Assembly (NCBI GenBank): GCA_020637235.1
Contig: JACJWG010000005.1
Coordinates: forward strand, 124,001 to 188,000
Origin: Acidimicrobiaceae bacterium
Lineage (GTDB): Bacteria > Actinomycetota > Acidimicrobiia > Acidimicrobiales > Ilumatobacteraceae
Direction of reading: 5' to 3'
Length of the DNA: 64,000 nt
In this document: piece after piece, positions 23,693 to 31,504 of the stretch
How positions within the stretch are numbered: position 1 is the stretch's first letter
Layout of the letters: each line of letters starts with the position of its first letter
Notes under the pieces: generated by a model
What the model saw: only the letters and a program-made list of their open reading frames with translations
What the model was told of the DNA's origin: nothing
The model's database searches: none
Made by a program: the position numbers and the translations under genes

Positions 23693-24915
23693 GACAGACT
23701 CGGGACGTGTTCGCCAGCCAGACCGCCGTGATCGAGGTGCCCGGACTCGGCGCGACGGCACTGTTCGCCGTGGGCTGGATCGCCGGCTGGTTCCTGCTGT
23801 GGCGAGCCCGCCCGTTGCCCGCCGCTCCCACCCGGCGCACCCACGTGTCGGTGATCGTGCCGGCGCGCGACGAGGAGGCGTCGCTGCCGGTGCTGCTCGC
23901 GTCGCTCGGTGCGGAGCTGCGCACGGGCGACGAACTGGTCGTCGTCGACGACCACTCCACCGACGCCACGGCAGCGCTCGCGACCGCCGCCGGTGCCCGG
24001 GTGATCGCCGCGCCGGCGCTGCCGGCGGGATGGGCCGGCAAGCCGCACGCGTGCCACGTCGGTGTGCAGCATGCGACGAACGACGTGCTCGTCTTCGTCG
24101 ATGCCGACGTCCGGCTGGCCGAGGGAACGCTCGACGCGCTCGTCGCAGCGGTCGCACGGCATCCCGACGAGATCGTCTCGGTGCAGCCGCACCATCGCAC
24201 GGAGCGCACACACGAGCAGGCGAGCCTGCTGTTCAACGTGGTGGCGCTCATGGGCTGCGGGGCGTTCACGCCGGCCGGCGAGCGGGTGGCGACCCATGTC
24301 GCGTTCGGACCGGTGCTGGCCTGCCGTCGCGTCGCGTACGAGCGCGCCGGCGGCCACGCACACCCCGAGGTCCGTGCTGCGGTGCTCGAGGACATCGCCC
24401 TCGCGCAGCGGTTCGTGCGCTCGCGGCTGTTCGCCGGTGGTGCACGTGGGCCGTCGTTCCGGATGTATCCCCGCGATCTCGGCCAGGTGATCGAGGGCTG
24501 GACGAAGGGCATCGCGATCGGGTTCGACGCAACGCCCTGGTGGGCGGTGCTGGCGGTGGCAGCGTGGGTCGCGTCGCTCGCCGGCGGCGTCGTCTCCTCG
24601 CCGTGGTTCGCGTTCGCCTCGATCGCACAGCTCGCCGTGCTCGCCCGGCGCGCCGGCGCGTTCCGGTGGTGGGCCGTGATCGTCTACCCGCTCTGGACCG
24701 CGGTGCTCGTCGTGGTGCTCGCCCGCAGCACCTGGGCTCGGCGCCGGGGTGGCGACGTCACCTGGAAGGGCCGGGCGTTGCGGCCGGATCAGTCGGTGCG
24801 CACCTCGCCGGCCACGGGTGCCGGCGAGCCGTCCGCCCCTGCTGCCGGCGAGGCGGCCGGAGGCGCAGCGGGGGACGAGGCCGGGGGCGACGGGACGAAC
24901 ACGCGCTCACGGTAG
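23689..24915 (+). CDS. Family 2 glycosyltransferase, membrane-bound (CrtQ-like)
   Basis: About 408 aa. One N-terminal helix (residues 20-38), then a GT-A domain: VSVIVPARDEEASL, VVVDDHSTDAT, VFVDADVRL (DXD-type metal site) and LEDIALAQRF, followed by two to three C-terminal helices. The layout resembles CrtQ-type glycosyltransferases acting on carotenoid acids, but the acceptor is not proven. Start GTG 23689 overlaps the WYL stop; GTG 23707 is possible. Its last 127 nt overlap the 3' end of orn on the other strand, giving an Ala/Gly/Pro-rich tail. Confidence 0.82.
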   Translation: MRQTRDVFASQTAVIEVPGLGATALFAVGWIAGWFLLWRARPLPAAPTRRTHVSVIVPARDEEASLPVLLASLGAELRTGDELVVVDDHSTDATAALATAAGARVIAAPALPAGWAGKPHACHVGVQHATNDVLVFVDADVRLAEGTLDALVAAVARHPDEIVSVQPHHRTERTHEQASLLFNVVALMGCGAFTPAGERVATHVAFGPVLACRRVAYERAGGHAHPEVRAAVLEDIALAQRFVRSRLFAGGARGPSFRMYPRDLGQVIEGWTKGIAIGFDATPWWAVLAVAAWVASLAGGVVSSPWFAFASIAQLAVLARRAGAFRWWAVIVYPLWTAVLVVVLARSTWARRRGGDVTWKGRALRPDQSVRTSPATGAGEPSAPAAGEAAGGAAGDEAGGDGTNTRSR

Positions 24916-25421
24916 AAGCGCAACTCGGCCACGCTCTCGCGGATGTCGTCGAGCGCCCGGTGTGTGCCCACCTTGTACGGCCGGCCGTTGCTGAGCCCCG
25001 GGTACCAGCGACGGACGAGCTCTTTGACGCTGCTCACGTCGATGCTGCGGTAGTGCAGCCAGTTCTCGATGTCGGGGAGGTACGCGTCGAGGAACCGGCG
25101 GTCCATTCCGATCGAGTTGCCGCACAACGGCACCTTGCGCGCCTCGGGGACGTGTTCCTTGATGAACGCCAACGTCTGCGCTCCGGCGTCCTCGAGCGTG
25201 ATCGTCGAGGCCCGGATGGCGTCGAGCAGACCACTCTTGGTGTGCATCTCGACGACGATCGGTTCCATCAGTGCGAGCTTGTCCTCGGGCTGGTGGACCA
25301 CGAGGTCGGGGCCCTCCGCCACGACGTTCAGCTCGTCGTCGGTGACCAACGTGGCGATCTCGACGATGACGTGTTTGGACGGTTCGAGTCCCGTCATCTC
25401 CAGATCCATCCAGACCAGCAC
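24789..25421 (-). CDS. orn: Oligoribonuclease
   Basis: A 210-aa DEDDh 3'-5' exonuclease that degrades di- and short oligoribonucleotides, including pGpG from c-di-GMP. Motif I is WMDLEMTG, the later Asp is in GMDRRFLD, and the final motif is GTHRALDDI with the catalytic His and Asp. GTG 25421 follows TAGTCT by 8 nt. The enzyme core ends near residue 175; the extra Pro/Ala/Ser-rich tail is encoded in the convergent overlap with the glycosyltransferase gene. Confidence 0.95.
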   Translation of the reverse strand: MLVWMDLEMTGLEPSKHVIVEIATLVTDDELNVVAEGPDLVVHQPEDKLALMEPIVVEMHTKSGLLDAIRASTITLEDAGAQTLAFIKEHVPEARKVPLCGNSIGMDRRFLDAYLPDIENWLHYRSIDVSSVKELVRRWYPGLSNGRPYKVGTHRALDDIRESVAELRFYRERVFVPSPPASSPAAPPAASPAAGADGSPAPVAGEVRTD

Positions 25422-25428
25422 GACCTGT

Positions 25429-25435
25429 GAGACTA
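25429..25435. promoter_or_regulatory. Bidirectional -10 between orn and the Nudix gene
   Basis: The 7-nt block GAGACTA reads TAGTCT toward orn (8 nt before its GTG) and GAGACT toward the Nudix gene (8 nt before its ATG). Both starts are 21 nt apart. Confidence 0.4.
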
Positions 25436-25442
25436 CGCCACG

Positions 25443-26195
25443 ATGAGCGATCGACCCACGCAGGAACCCGTGCCCGTGAAGCCCGCCGCCACCGTCATGC
25501 TGGTGCGCGATCGCGACGACGGGGTCGACGGGATCGAGGTGTTCATGCTGCGCCGCACCCTGAACGCGGTGTTCGGCAGCGGCATGTACGTGTTCCCGGG
25601 CGGCAAGGTCGAGACCCACGACGGCGACGACGTCGAGCGGGCGCACCGGCTCGCGGCGATCCGGGAGTGCTTCGAAGAGGCCGGGGTGCTGCTCGCCCGC
25701 GACGGCGCCGGGGCCACGGTCACCGACGGACACCCGGCGCTCGCCCACCGAACCGGTGTGCACGCCGGTGACGTCGACCTCGTGGCGCTCTGCAGCGAGC
25801 ACGGGCTCGCACCGGCGATCGACGAGCTCGCCTGGGTCGCGCACTGGATCACACCGAAGGGTGAGGGCGCCCGTCGTTTCGACACCCGCTTCTACCTGGC
25901 GCCCGCACCGGCAGGCCAGCACTCGGTGCACGACGACGACGAGACCATCGCGAGCATGTGGGTGTCCCCGAGCGACGCCCTCGCACGAGCCCGTGCCGGC
26001 GAGCTGACGATGATGCCGCCGACGATCGCCAACCTCGAGTTCATCGCCGGGTTCACCACGGTCGCCGACGCGCTCGCCCACGCGAAGGAGCTGCCGCCGC
26101 CGCCGTGCATCCTGCCGAAGATCGTGTTCGCCGACGGCAAGATCGCCGGGATCAAGCTCCCCGGCGAGCCGGGCTACGACGAGATCGAGGACTGA
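25443..26195 (+). CDS. Nudix hydrolase, NUDT19-like
   Basis: A 250-aa Nudix protein. The Nudix box runs GGKVE then RLAAIRECFEEAGVLL, split by an insertion of about ten residues (THDGDDVERAH) as in the NUDT19/RP2 type, some members of which hydrolyse CoA or acyl-CoA. REC-EEAG keeps the catalytic Glu pair. The substrate is inferred from family only. It ends 9 nt before mrp on the other strand. Confidence 0.85.
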   Translation: MSDRPTQEPVPVKPAATVMLVRDRDDGVDGIEVFMLRRTLNAVFGSGMYVFPGGKVETHDGDDVERAHRLAAIRECFEEAGVLLARDGAGATVTDGHPALAHRTGVHAGDVDLVALCSEHGLAPAIDELAWVAHWITPKGEGARRFDTRFYLAPAPAGQHSVHDDDETIASMWVSPSDALARARAGELTMMPPTIANLEFIAGFTTVADALAHAKELPPPPCILPKIVFADGKIAGIKLPGEPGYDEIED

Positions 26196-26204
26196 GCCCG
26201 TCGC

Positions 26205-27401
26205 TCAGCCCGCGTCTCGCGCCTCGCGCGCGTCGAGCGCCTCGTTCACCAGGTGCAACAGGCGCGCCGAACAGCCGGCCATGTTGGTGGGTGGCGAGAC
26301 CTCGTCGACGATGCGACGCGCGATCGCCCGGAACGCATCGGCGGCCGGGCCGGTGCCATCGAGGGCGACGGGTGCTCCCGCGTCACCGCCGGCCGCCACG
26401 GCCGGCTCGAGCGGCACCGCACCGAGTAGGGGCACGCCCACCTCGTCGGCGAGTGCCTGACCGCCCCCCGAACCGAACAGCGCATACGACTCACCGTGGT
26501 CGCAGACGAACGCGCTCATGTTCTCGATCACCCCGCAGACGCGCAGGAAGCTCCGGCGGGCCATGTCGGCCGCCCTCGCCGCCACCTTCTGCGCGGCGAG
26601 CGCAGGCGTGGTGACGATGAGCAGGTCGGTGCGGGGCAACATGCGGGCGAGCCCCATCTGCACGTCGCCGGTGCCGGGCGGCATGTCGATCAAGAGGTAA
26701 TCGAGTTCGCCCCAGCGCACATCGCGGAGGAACTGCTCGACCGCCTTCGTGAGCATGAGGCCGCGCCACATGAGCGCCGTGTCCTCCTCGACGAGGAAGC
26801 CGGTGCTCACCACCTTCAGCACGCCCCGGCCGACCGTCCGCTCGTTGGGGACGATCTTCGGGCGGTCGCTGCCGTCGACGCGCTCGGCCTCGAGCCGGTC
26901 GTCGATGCCGAGCAGGCGCGGCACGGAGAATCCCCAGATGTCGGCGTCGAGCACCCCGACGGTGAACCCCTGCGCCGCGATCGCCGCGGCCAGGTTCACC
27001 GTGACCGAGCTCTTGCCCACGCCGCCCTTGCCGCTCGCGATCGCGAGGACCCGCGCGGTCGTCGGTACCTCGGTGTCGGGCGCGTGCTCGCGAGCGTTCC
27101 AGCGTGCCTTCAGCATCACCTCGCTGCGCTCCTCGCCGGTCATCTCGCCCCAGTCGATGCGCACGTCGGCGACACCGGGGTGCACGGCCACCCGGGTCTC
27201 GACGTCGCGCTTGATCTGCGCGCGCAGCGGGCACCCGCCGATGGTGAGCTTCACGCCAACGGTCACCACCCCGTCGGCGGACACGTCGACACCGGGCACC
27301 ATCCCGAGCGACACGATGTCCGCGCCGAGTTCAGGGTCGATCACGGCACGGAGGAGGTCGAGCACCTGCTCCGCGGAGGGGGGCGGCGAGGCGGTGGCCA
27401 C
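26205..27401 (-). CDS. mrp: Mrp/ApbC iron-sulfur cluster carrier ATPase
   Basis: A 398-aa protein with an N-terminal MIP18-like domain (residues 8-90, IGGCPLRAQI) and a P-loop NTPase with the deviant Walker A SGKGGVGKSS and DADIWGFS. The C-terminal segment NMSAFVCDHGESYALFG keeps one Cys where many bacterial Mrp proteins have CxxC, as is common in actinobacteria. It carries or delivers Fe-S clusters. GTG 27401 is 6 nt after TAGAAT. Divergent from an A-type Fe-S carrier. Confidence 0.93.
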   Translation of the reverse strand: MATASPPPSAEQVLDLLRAVIDPELGADIVSLGMVPGVDVSADGVVTVGVKLTIGGCPLRAQIKRDVETRVAVHPGVADVRIDWGEMTGEERSEVMLKARWNAREHAPDTEVPTTARVLAIASGKGGVGKSSVTVNLAAAIAAQGFTVGVLDADIWGFSVPRLLGIDDRLEAERVDGSDRPKIVPNERTVGRGVLKVVSTGFLVEEDTALMWRGLMLTKAVEQFLRDVRWGELDYLLIDMPPGTGDVQMGLARMLPRTDLLIVTTPALAAQKVAARAADMARRSFLRVCGVIENMSAFVCDHGESYALFGSGGGQALADEVGVPLLGAVPLEPAVAAGGDAGAPVALDGTGPAADAFRAIARRIVDEVSPPTNMAGCSARLLHLVNEALDAREARDAG

Positions 27402-27407
27402 GGGAAG

Positions 27408-27432
27408 ATTCTACGGGGCCCCACCGTTAGAC
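27408..27432. promoter_or_regulatory. Divergent -10 elements for mrp and the erpA-like gene
   Basis: TAGAAT on the minus strand (27413-27408) gives a leaderless mrp mRNA. TAGACT on the plus strand (27427-27432) would give a leader of about 65 nt before the erpA-like GTG. Confidence 0.5.
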
Positions 27433-27503
27433 TGCCTGTTCGTGCTCGGCCTCGTCCCGGCACGGCCAGCTTCAGGTTCAGCCGACCGCAAGGAGAACCC
27501 ATC

Positions 27504-27836
27504 GTGATCACCCTCACCGACACCGCAGCCACCAAGGTGAAGGAGTTGCTCGACGCCGAAGGCGCCGCCGACCTGGCGTTGCGCGTCGCCGTCCGCCCCG
27601 GCGGGTGCAGCGGCTTCTCGTACGAGATGTTCTTCGACGGCGACATCGCCGACGACGACGAGAAGGCGTTGTTCGGACCTCAGGGCAAGGAAGTGCACGT
27701 CGTCGTCGACCCGGCGTCGAAGCAGCTGCTCGAGGGCGCGACGCTTGACTACAAGGACGGCCTCAACCAGGCCGGCTTCTCGATCACGAACCCGAACGCC
27801 ACCCGCACCTGCGGGTGCGGTAGCTCGTTCAGCTGA
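27504..27836 (+). CDS. erpA: A-type iron-sulfur carrier (ErpA/IscA/HesB)
   Basis: A 110-aa protein with the three conserved cysteines, in GGCSG and CGCG near the C-terminus, that bind the cluster. It passes Fe-S clusters to apoproteins. AAGGAG 8 nt before GTG 27504 is a strong ribosome site, in contrast to the leaderless neighbours. Functionally paired with the divergent mrp. Confidence 0.92.
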   Translation: MITLTDTAATKVKELLDAEGAADLALRVAVRPGGCSGFSYEMFFDGDIADDDEKALFGPQGKEVHVVVDPASKQLLEGATLDYKDGLNQAGFSITNPNATRTCGCGSSFS

Positions 27837-27843
27837 CCCGCCG

Positions 27844-28767
27844 TCAGGCGACACCGAGCGACTCGGCCAGCATCTGGTCGAGTTCGGCCGCGTCCCACAC
27901 GATGTCGATGCGGCGAACCACCACACCCTCGGTGTCGGTGATCCACATCACCGGCTCGTAGTCGAGCCCGTACTCCAGCACGGCGGGTGCCACCGTCGTC
28001 GCCTCCGGATCGGCGTACACCTCGGCGTGCACGAACACGGCCCGGTCGCGATAGGTGTCGGCCGCCGCGATCAGGAAGTCGAGACCCGGGCCGCACGTCG
28101 CCGTGGTGCAGTGCGCCGGTGTGCCGATGAGGTACACCACCTGCTTGCCGGACGCGAGCGCGTCGCTGAGCGTCACCTCGTGGAACGGGCACGGGCCGTC
28201 GAGCCGGGTGCACACCGGGTCGACGCCACGGGGATCGGCCGTGGTGGGGGTGTCGAACGCGGGGAGCGCCCGACCGGGCACGGGGATCACCACATCGGCG
28301 GGTTCGTAGACGAAGAACGGGACGGGGTCACCGCTCGCCCCCTCGAGCACCATGTCGTAGAGGCCGCTCTTCGCGATCGTCGAGGTGATGCTCCAGTAGG
28401 GGACGTCGAGCCCGGTGCCGCGTCGCTCGGCGGCGATGGTCTCCACCCGCATCCCCTGGTCGTTGCGCATCACCCCGTTCAGCACCGCCGGTCCCTCGGC
28501 GAGCAGCGAGCCGTTCGCATCGGCGAGTGAGATCGCGAGCCGTACCTCGCCAGGCACCAGCGAGCGACCCGAGGGATAGCGCTGGATGGGGACGAAGCCG
28601 CCACCATCGGTCGGCGAGGTGCCCGTGCCGCCCGAGCCGGCGGCAGCCGTGCCGGCGGTCCGACCGTCGTCGGAATCGCTGCACGCGGCGAGCAGGGCCA
28701 CGAGCGCCGAGCCGCCACCTGCGGCGAGGAGTTGACGGCGGGTCGAGGTCGGTGTCGATCGGATCAT
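27844..28767 (-). CDS. Tat-type lipoprotein with thioredoxin-like domain
   Basis: A 307-aa exported protein. The N-terminus STRRQLLAAGGGSALVALLAAC combines a twin-Arg motif and a lipobox (LLAAC). After a Gly/Thr-rich linker comes a beta domain (about 60-160) and then a thioredoxin-like domain (about 185-300) with CTTATCGPG, where the cysteines are not in a CxxC pair at the usual place. No catalytic role is proven. ATG 28767 is 7 nt after TAGCCT on the minus strand. Confidence 0.75.
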   Translation of the reverse strand: MIRSTPTSTRRQLLAAGGGSALVALLAACSDSDDGRTAGTAAAGSGGTGTSPTDGGGFVPIQRYPSGRSLVPGEVRLAISLADANGSLLAEGPAVLNGVMRNDQGMRVETIAAERRGTGLDVPYWSITSTIAKSGLYDMVLEGASGDPVPFFVYEPADVVIPVPGRALPAFDTPTTADPRGVDPVCTRLDGPCPFHEVTLSDALASGKQVVYLIGTPAHCTTATCGPGLDFLIAAADTYRDRAVFVHAEVYADPEATTVAPAVLEYGLDYEPVMWITDTEGVVVRRIDIVWDAAELDQMLAESLGVA

Positions 28768-28935
28768 CGCCGCGAGGCTACCGAGGCGCCGGTGGGGCGG
28801 TTCGGGCGGCCACGCCGTCGCCGTTCTCGGGGCCGTGGGAAAGATGCCATGATGGCCCGCGACGAACCTGCGGGCGGCGGCGTCGTCGAGGAGTGCCACT
28901 CCGCCGGGTGGCCGCACGAGCCAGAGGTACCGTCG

Positions 28936-30195
28936 ATGTCGGACGCCACGCCGTCGCCCCGTTCCCACGATCCCCGCGCCACACGTCGCGCCATCGGCCG
29001 CGGACGCCGCAAGGTGCTCGGCCTCGGTGCGCTGGCACTGGCAGCGGTGGGCGCGGTCGGGGCGATCGAGGGGATCCCTCGGGCCGAACGAGACCTCGAG
29101 CGCCGCACCGAGGCGCGCCTCGGTGCTCGCGGGATCACCGGCGTCGACGCGTCGTTCTCGGGTCAGGACGGCACGCTGCACTGCGCCGCGCCCCTGACCG
29201 ATCCGGCGCGCGCCGTCCGGCTCACCGAGCAGCTCTGGGGTGTGCGCGTCGCCGAGCTCGATCCATCGTGCGTCGCATCCACGGCGGTCACCACGGCCGC
29301 ACCGGTCACCACGAGCGCAACGGTCACCACGGCCGCACCCGACACGACCGCGCCGGTCACCACGGTCGCGCCGACCACGACCGCGCCGGTCACCACGGTC
29401 GCACCGGCCACGACCGCCGCGCCGACCACGACTGCCGCGACCACACGCGGCGACGTCGTGGCCACCTTCGCCGACGGACGCCTGGTCCTCACCGGCACCG
29501 TCGCCGACGACGCCGCTCGGGCTGCGCTGATCGACGCCGCGGTCGATGCCGGCATCGACCCGGCCAACATCGACGACCAGCTGGTGCTCGCCGGTGCTTC
29601 CGGCGCAGCCGCCGACGGCGCCGGGGCTGCCGATCTGGCCGGACTCGCCCGCCTCGTCGCCACCATGCCGGCCGGCCTCGTGTCCGGGACGGCCACGCTG
29701 GCGGGCGACGGATCGTTGCGGATCGAGGGCACGTACGCCGACGACGCCGGTCGCGACGTGGTGCAGGAGGCGGCCGACGCGACCGGCGCCGATGCAGCGC
29801 TCACCGAACGCGAGGAGGCCACGGCCTCGCAGGCCGCCCAGCTCACCGACGAGCTCAACGAGTTCGTGGCCGCGAACCCGATCCTGTTCCAGCCGAACAG
29901 CGCCGTCCTCACCCCGGCCGCCAGCGCCGTCGTCGACCAGGTGGCGGCGATCGCGAACCGCTACGGCGGTGTGGCGATCGAGGTGATCGGCCACACCGAC
30001 ACCGACGGCGACGCGAACCGCAACCTCGTGCTGAGCGAGCAACGAGCTGCGGCGGTGCTCGATGCGCTGGAGGCGCGCGGCGTCACCGCGGCACTCACCT
30101 CCACCGGTCTCGGTGAGACCGAGCCGGTGATCGTCGGTGGTGCCGAGGACAAGGCCGCGAGCCGCCGCGTCGTGTTCGAGATCACCGCCGTCTGA
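28936..30195 (+). CDS. BON-repeat / OmpA-family C-terminal domain protein
   Basis: A 419-aa protein. After a basic cytoplasmic tail (RRAIGRGRRK) there is one membrane anchor (about 32-52). Next come a BON-like unit (60-105), a Thr/Ala/Pro linker of about 55 residues, two more BON-like units (LVLTGTVADDAARAALID; LRIEGTYADDAGRDVV) and a C-terminal OmpA domain, ILFQPNSAVLTP to EVIGHTDTDGDANRNLVLSEQRA, which binds peptidoglycan diaminopimelate. Probably links the membrane to the cell wall. ATG 28936 has AGAGG 8 nt upstream. Earlier in-frame ATGs at 28849 and 28852 are possible. Confidence 0.85.
   Translation: MSDATPSPRSHDPRATRRAIGRGRRKVLGLGALALAAVGAVGAIEGIPRAERDLERRTEARLGARGITGVDASFSGQDGTLHCAAPLTDPARAVRLTEQLWGVRVAELDPSCVASTAVTTAAPVTTSATVTTAAPDTTAPVTTVAPTTTAPVTTVAPATTAAPTTTAATTRGDVVATFADGRLVLTGTVADDAARAALIDAAVDAGIDPANIDDQLVLAGASGAAADGAGAADLAGLARLVATMPAGLVSGTATLAGDGSLRIEGTYADDAGRDVVQEAADATGADAALTEREEATASQAAQLTDELNEFVAANPILFQPNSAVLTPAASAVVDQVAAIANRYGGVAIEVIGHTDTDGDANRNLVLSEQRAAAVLDALEARGVTAALTSTGLGETEPVIVGGAEDKAASRRVVFEITAV
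29281..29450 (+). repeat. Thr-Ala-Pro coding repeat in the OmpA-like gene
   Basis: Degenerate tandem units of the type (g/c)caccacg(g/a)(c/t)cgc encoding TTAAPV/TTVAPT. Low-complexity linker, not a mobile repeat. Confidence 0.7.
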
Positions 30196-30242
30196 TCCGC
30201 TGATCACCAGGATCATCAGGACTTCCAGGAAGGACAACGACC

Positions 30243-30923
30243 ATGCCGTACACACTCGTGAAGTGGCTGCTCTGGATGCTGCTGGCCGCCGTCGTCGGTG
30301 GCGTCGTCGGCTACCTGCTCCGCGGCCTGCGGTGCCGCCAGCAGGTGGCCGCGGCCGCCGCATCCACCGTCGACCCCGACGAGGTGCTCGCACTCCGTCG
30401 TCGAGTCGCGAACCTCGAACTCACGGTGGAGGAGCGCAACCGCCTGCGTGCCGAGCGGGACGAGCTGCGCGCCACGCTGAGGTCGCGCCCGGCCGAAGCG
30501 CCGGTCGAGGCGCCGGTCGAGGCGCCGGTCGAGGCGCCCGGGGGCGGCGGTCTCGCCGGTGTGGCGACGTTGACGGCTGCTCCGGCTGCTCCGGCGGAGC
30601 CGGTGGCACCGGTGCTCGACGACGCAGCGCTCGCCGAGGCCGCCACCGTGCTCGGTCGACGCATCCGCCTCGACGACCTCACCGTCGTCGAAGGCATCGG
30701 GCCGAAGATCGCCGAGCTGCTGCAGGCCGCCGGCATCTCGTCGTGGTGGGGCCTCGCCACCGGCGGTGTCGAACCGGTGCAGCGGGTGCTCACCGACGCC
30801 GGTGCCCGCTTTCAGATGCACGATCCGAGCACCTGGCCGCGCCAGGCCGAACTGCTGGCTCACGGCCGTTGGGTCGAGTTCCGCGAGCTCACCGATCGCC
30901 TCGACGGCGGCAGGGCCGAGTGA
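30243..30923 (+). CDS. Membrane protein with coiled coil and helix-hairpin-helix domain
   Basis: A 226-aa protein: one membrane helix at residues 6-27, a charged coiled coil (45-80, LRRRVANLELTVEERNRLRAERDEL), an EAPV repeat, a Pro/Ala linker, and a C-terminal domain with DDLTVVEGIGPKIAELLQAAGI, an HhH-like fold seen in COG3743-type proteins. Such domains often follow ribosomal or nuclease-like proteins, but no catalytic residues are seen. It sits 47 nt after the OmpA-like gene and is probably cotranscribed, with AGGA before ATG 30243. Confidence 0.7.
   Translation: MPYTLVKWLLWMLLAAVVGGVVGYLLRGLRCRQQVAAAAASTVDPDEVLALRRRVANLELTVEERNRLRAERDELRATLRSRPAEAPVEAPVEAPVEAPGGGGLAGVATLTAAPAAPAEPVAPVLDDAALAEAATVLGRRIRLDDLTVVEGIGPKIAELLQAAGISSWWGLATGGVEPVQRVLTDAGARFQMHDPSTWPRQAELLAHGRWVEFRELTDRLDGGRAE
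30495..30539 (+). repeat. 12-bp tandem repeat encoding EAPV
   Basis: Three and three-quarter copies of ga(a/g)gcgccggtc in frame within the helix-hairpin-helix gene. Confidence 0.8.
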
Positions 30924-30949
30924 GCGGGTCGTGCGCCGGCGTCGCCGCC

Positions 30950-30955
30950 TAGATT
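30950..30955 (+). promoter_or_regulatory. -10 element for leaderless ridA-like gene
   Basis: TAGATT exactly 6 nt before ATG 30962. Confidence 0.5.
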
Positions 30956-30961
30956 GACGCC

Positions 30962-31318
30962 ATGTCGAAGCCACTCGGTCCGTACACCCCCGTCGTCCGC
31001 GCCGGCGACTGGATCATCGTCAGCGGTCAACTCGGTGTGCGCGACGGCGCCCTCGTGCCCGGAGGCGTGGCCGCCCAGACCGCCCAGGCCGTCGAGAACC
31101 TGCAGGCGCAGCTCGCGTCGGTCGGCGCCACGCTCGCCGACGTCGCGAAGACGCTGTGCTTCCTCACCGACATGGACACCTTCGCCACCTTCAACGAGGC
31201 CTACGTCGCCGGGTTCGGTGCCAGCCGGCCGGCGCGCAGCACCATCGGCGTCGCCGCCCTGCCCTTCGGCGGTGCGGTCGAGATCGAGGCCTGGGCCTAC
31301 CAGCCCGTCGCGAAGTAG
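30962..31318 (+). CDS. RidA family reactive-intermediate deaminase
   Basis: A 118-aa trimeric-fold protein. The active-site block RPARSTIGVAALPFGGAVEIEAWA contains the Arg that binds the substrate carboxylate and the Glu typical of RidA, which hydrolyses enamine/imine products of PLP enzymes. A PLP-dependent decarboxylase follows two genes downstream, which fits a clean-up role. Its stop codon TAG is part of the next -10 hexamer. Confidence 0.92.
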   Translation: MSKPLGPYTPVVRAGDWIIVSGQLGVRDGALVPGGVAAQTAQAVENLQAQLASVGATLADVAKTLCFLTDMDTFATFNEAYVAGFGASRPARSTIGVAALPFGGAVEIEAWAYQPVAK

Positions 31319-31321
31319 GCT
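31316..31321 (+). promoter_or_regulatory. -10 element made from the ridA stop codon
   Basis: TAGGCT begins with the TAG stop of the RidA gene and lies 6 nt before the GTG at 31328. Confidence 0.45.
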
Positions 31322-31327
31322 GATCTC

Positions 31328-31483
31328 GTGCCCGGAGCCATCGCCATCATCGTCGCCCTGCTCGTGTTCCCGGTCGTCGCACTCATGGGATCGGCAGCAC
31401 TCGCCGTCGTGCTCGGCGGCGTGCTCAACCGCGACGCCGAGGTGCGCAACGAGGGCAGCGAGCTGCTCGACCTCAACGTCTGA
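31328..31483 (+). CDS. Small single-span membrane protein
   Basis: A 51-aa frame: VPGAIAIIVALLVFPVVALM then GSAALAVVLGGVLNRDAEVR and an acidic tail NEGSELLDLNV. One or two hydrophobic helices cover residues 4-33. It fits between ridA-like and the decarboxylase gene with its own leaderless promoter. No family is recognised; the hydrophobic-then-charged pattern and promoter argue that it is expressed. Confidence 0.6.
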   Translation: MPGAIAIIVALLVFPVVALMGSAALAVVLGGVLNRDAEVRNEGSELLDLNV

Positions 31484-31504
31484 GCCGTCGGACACCCGGC
31501 GCCC

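Noticed and set aside
29281..29450. Repeat array that might suggest CRISPR
   Set aside because: Units are short, in frame and encode a Thr/Ala/Pro linker; there are no spacers.
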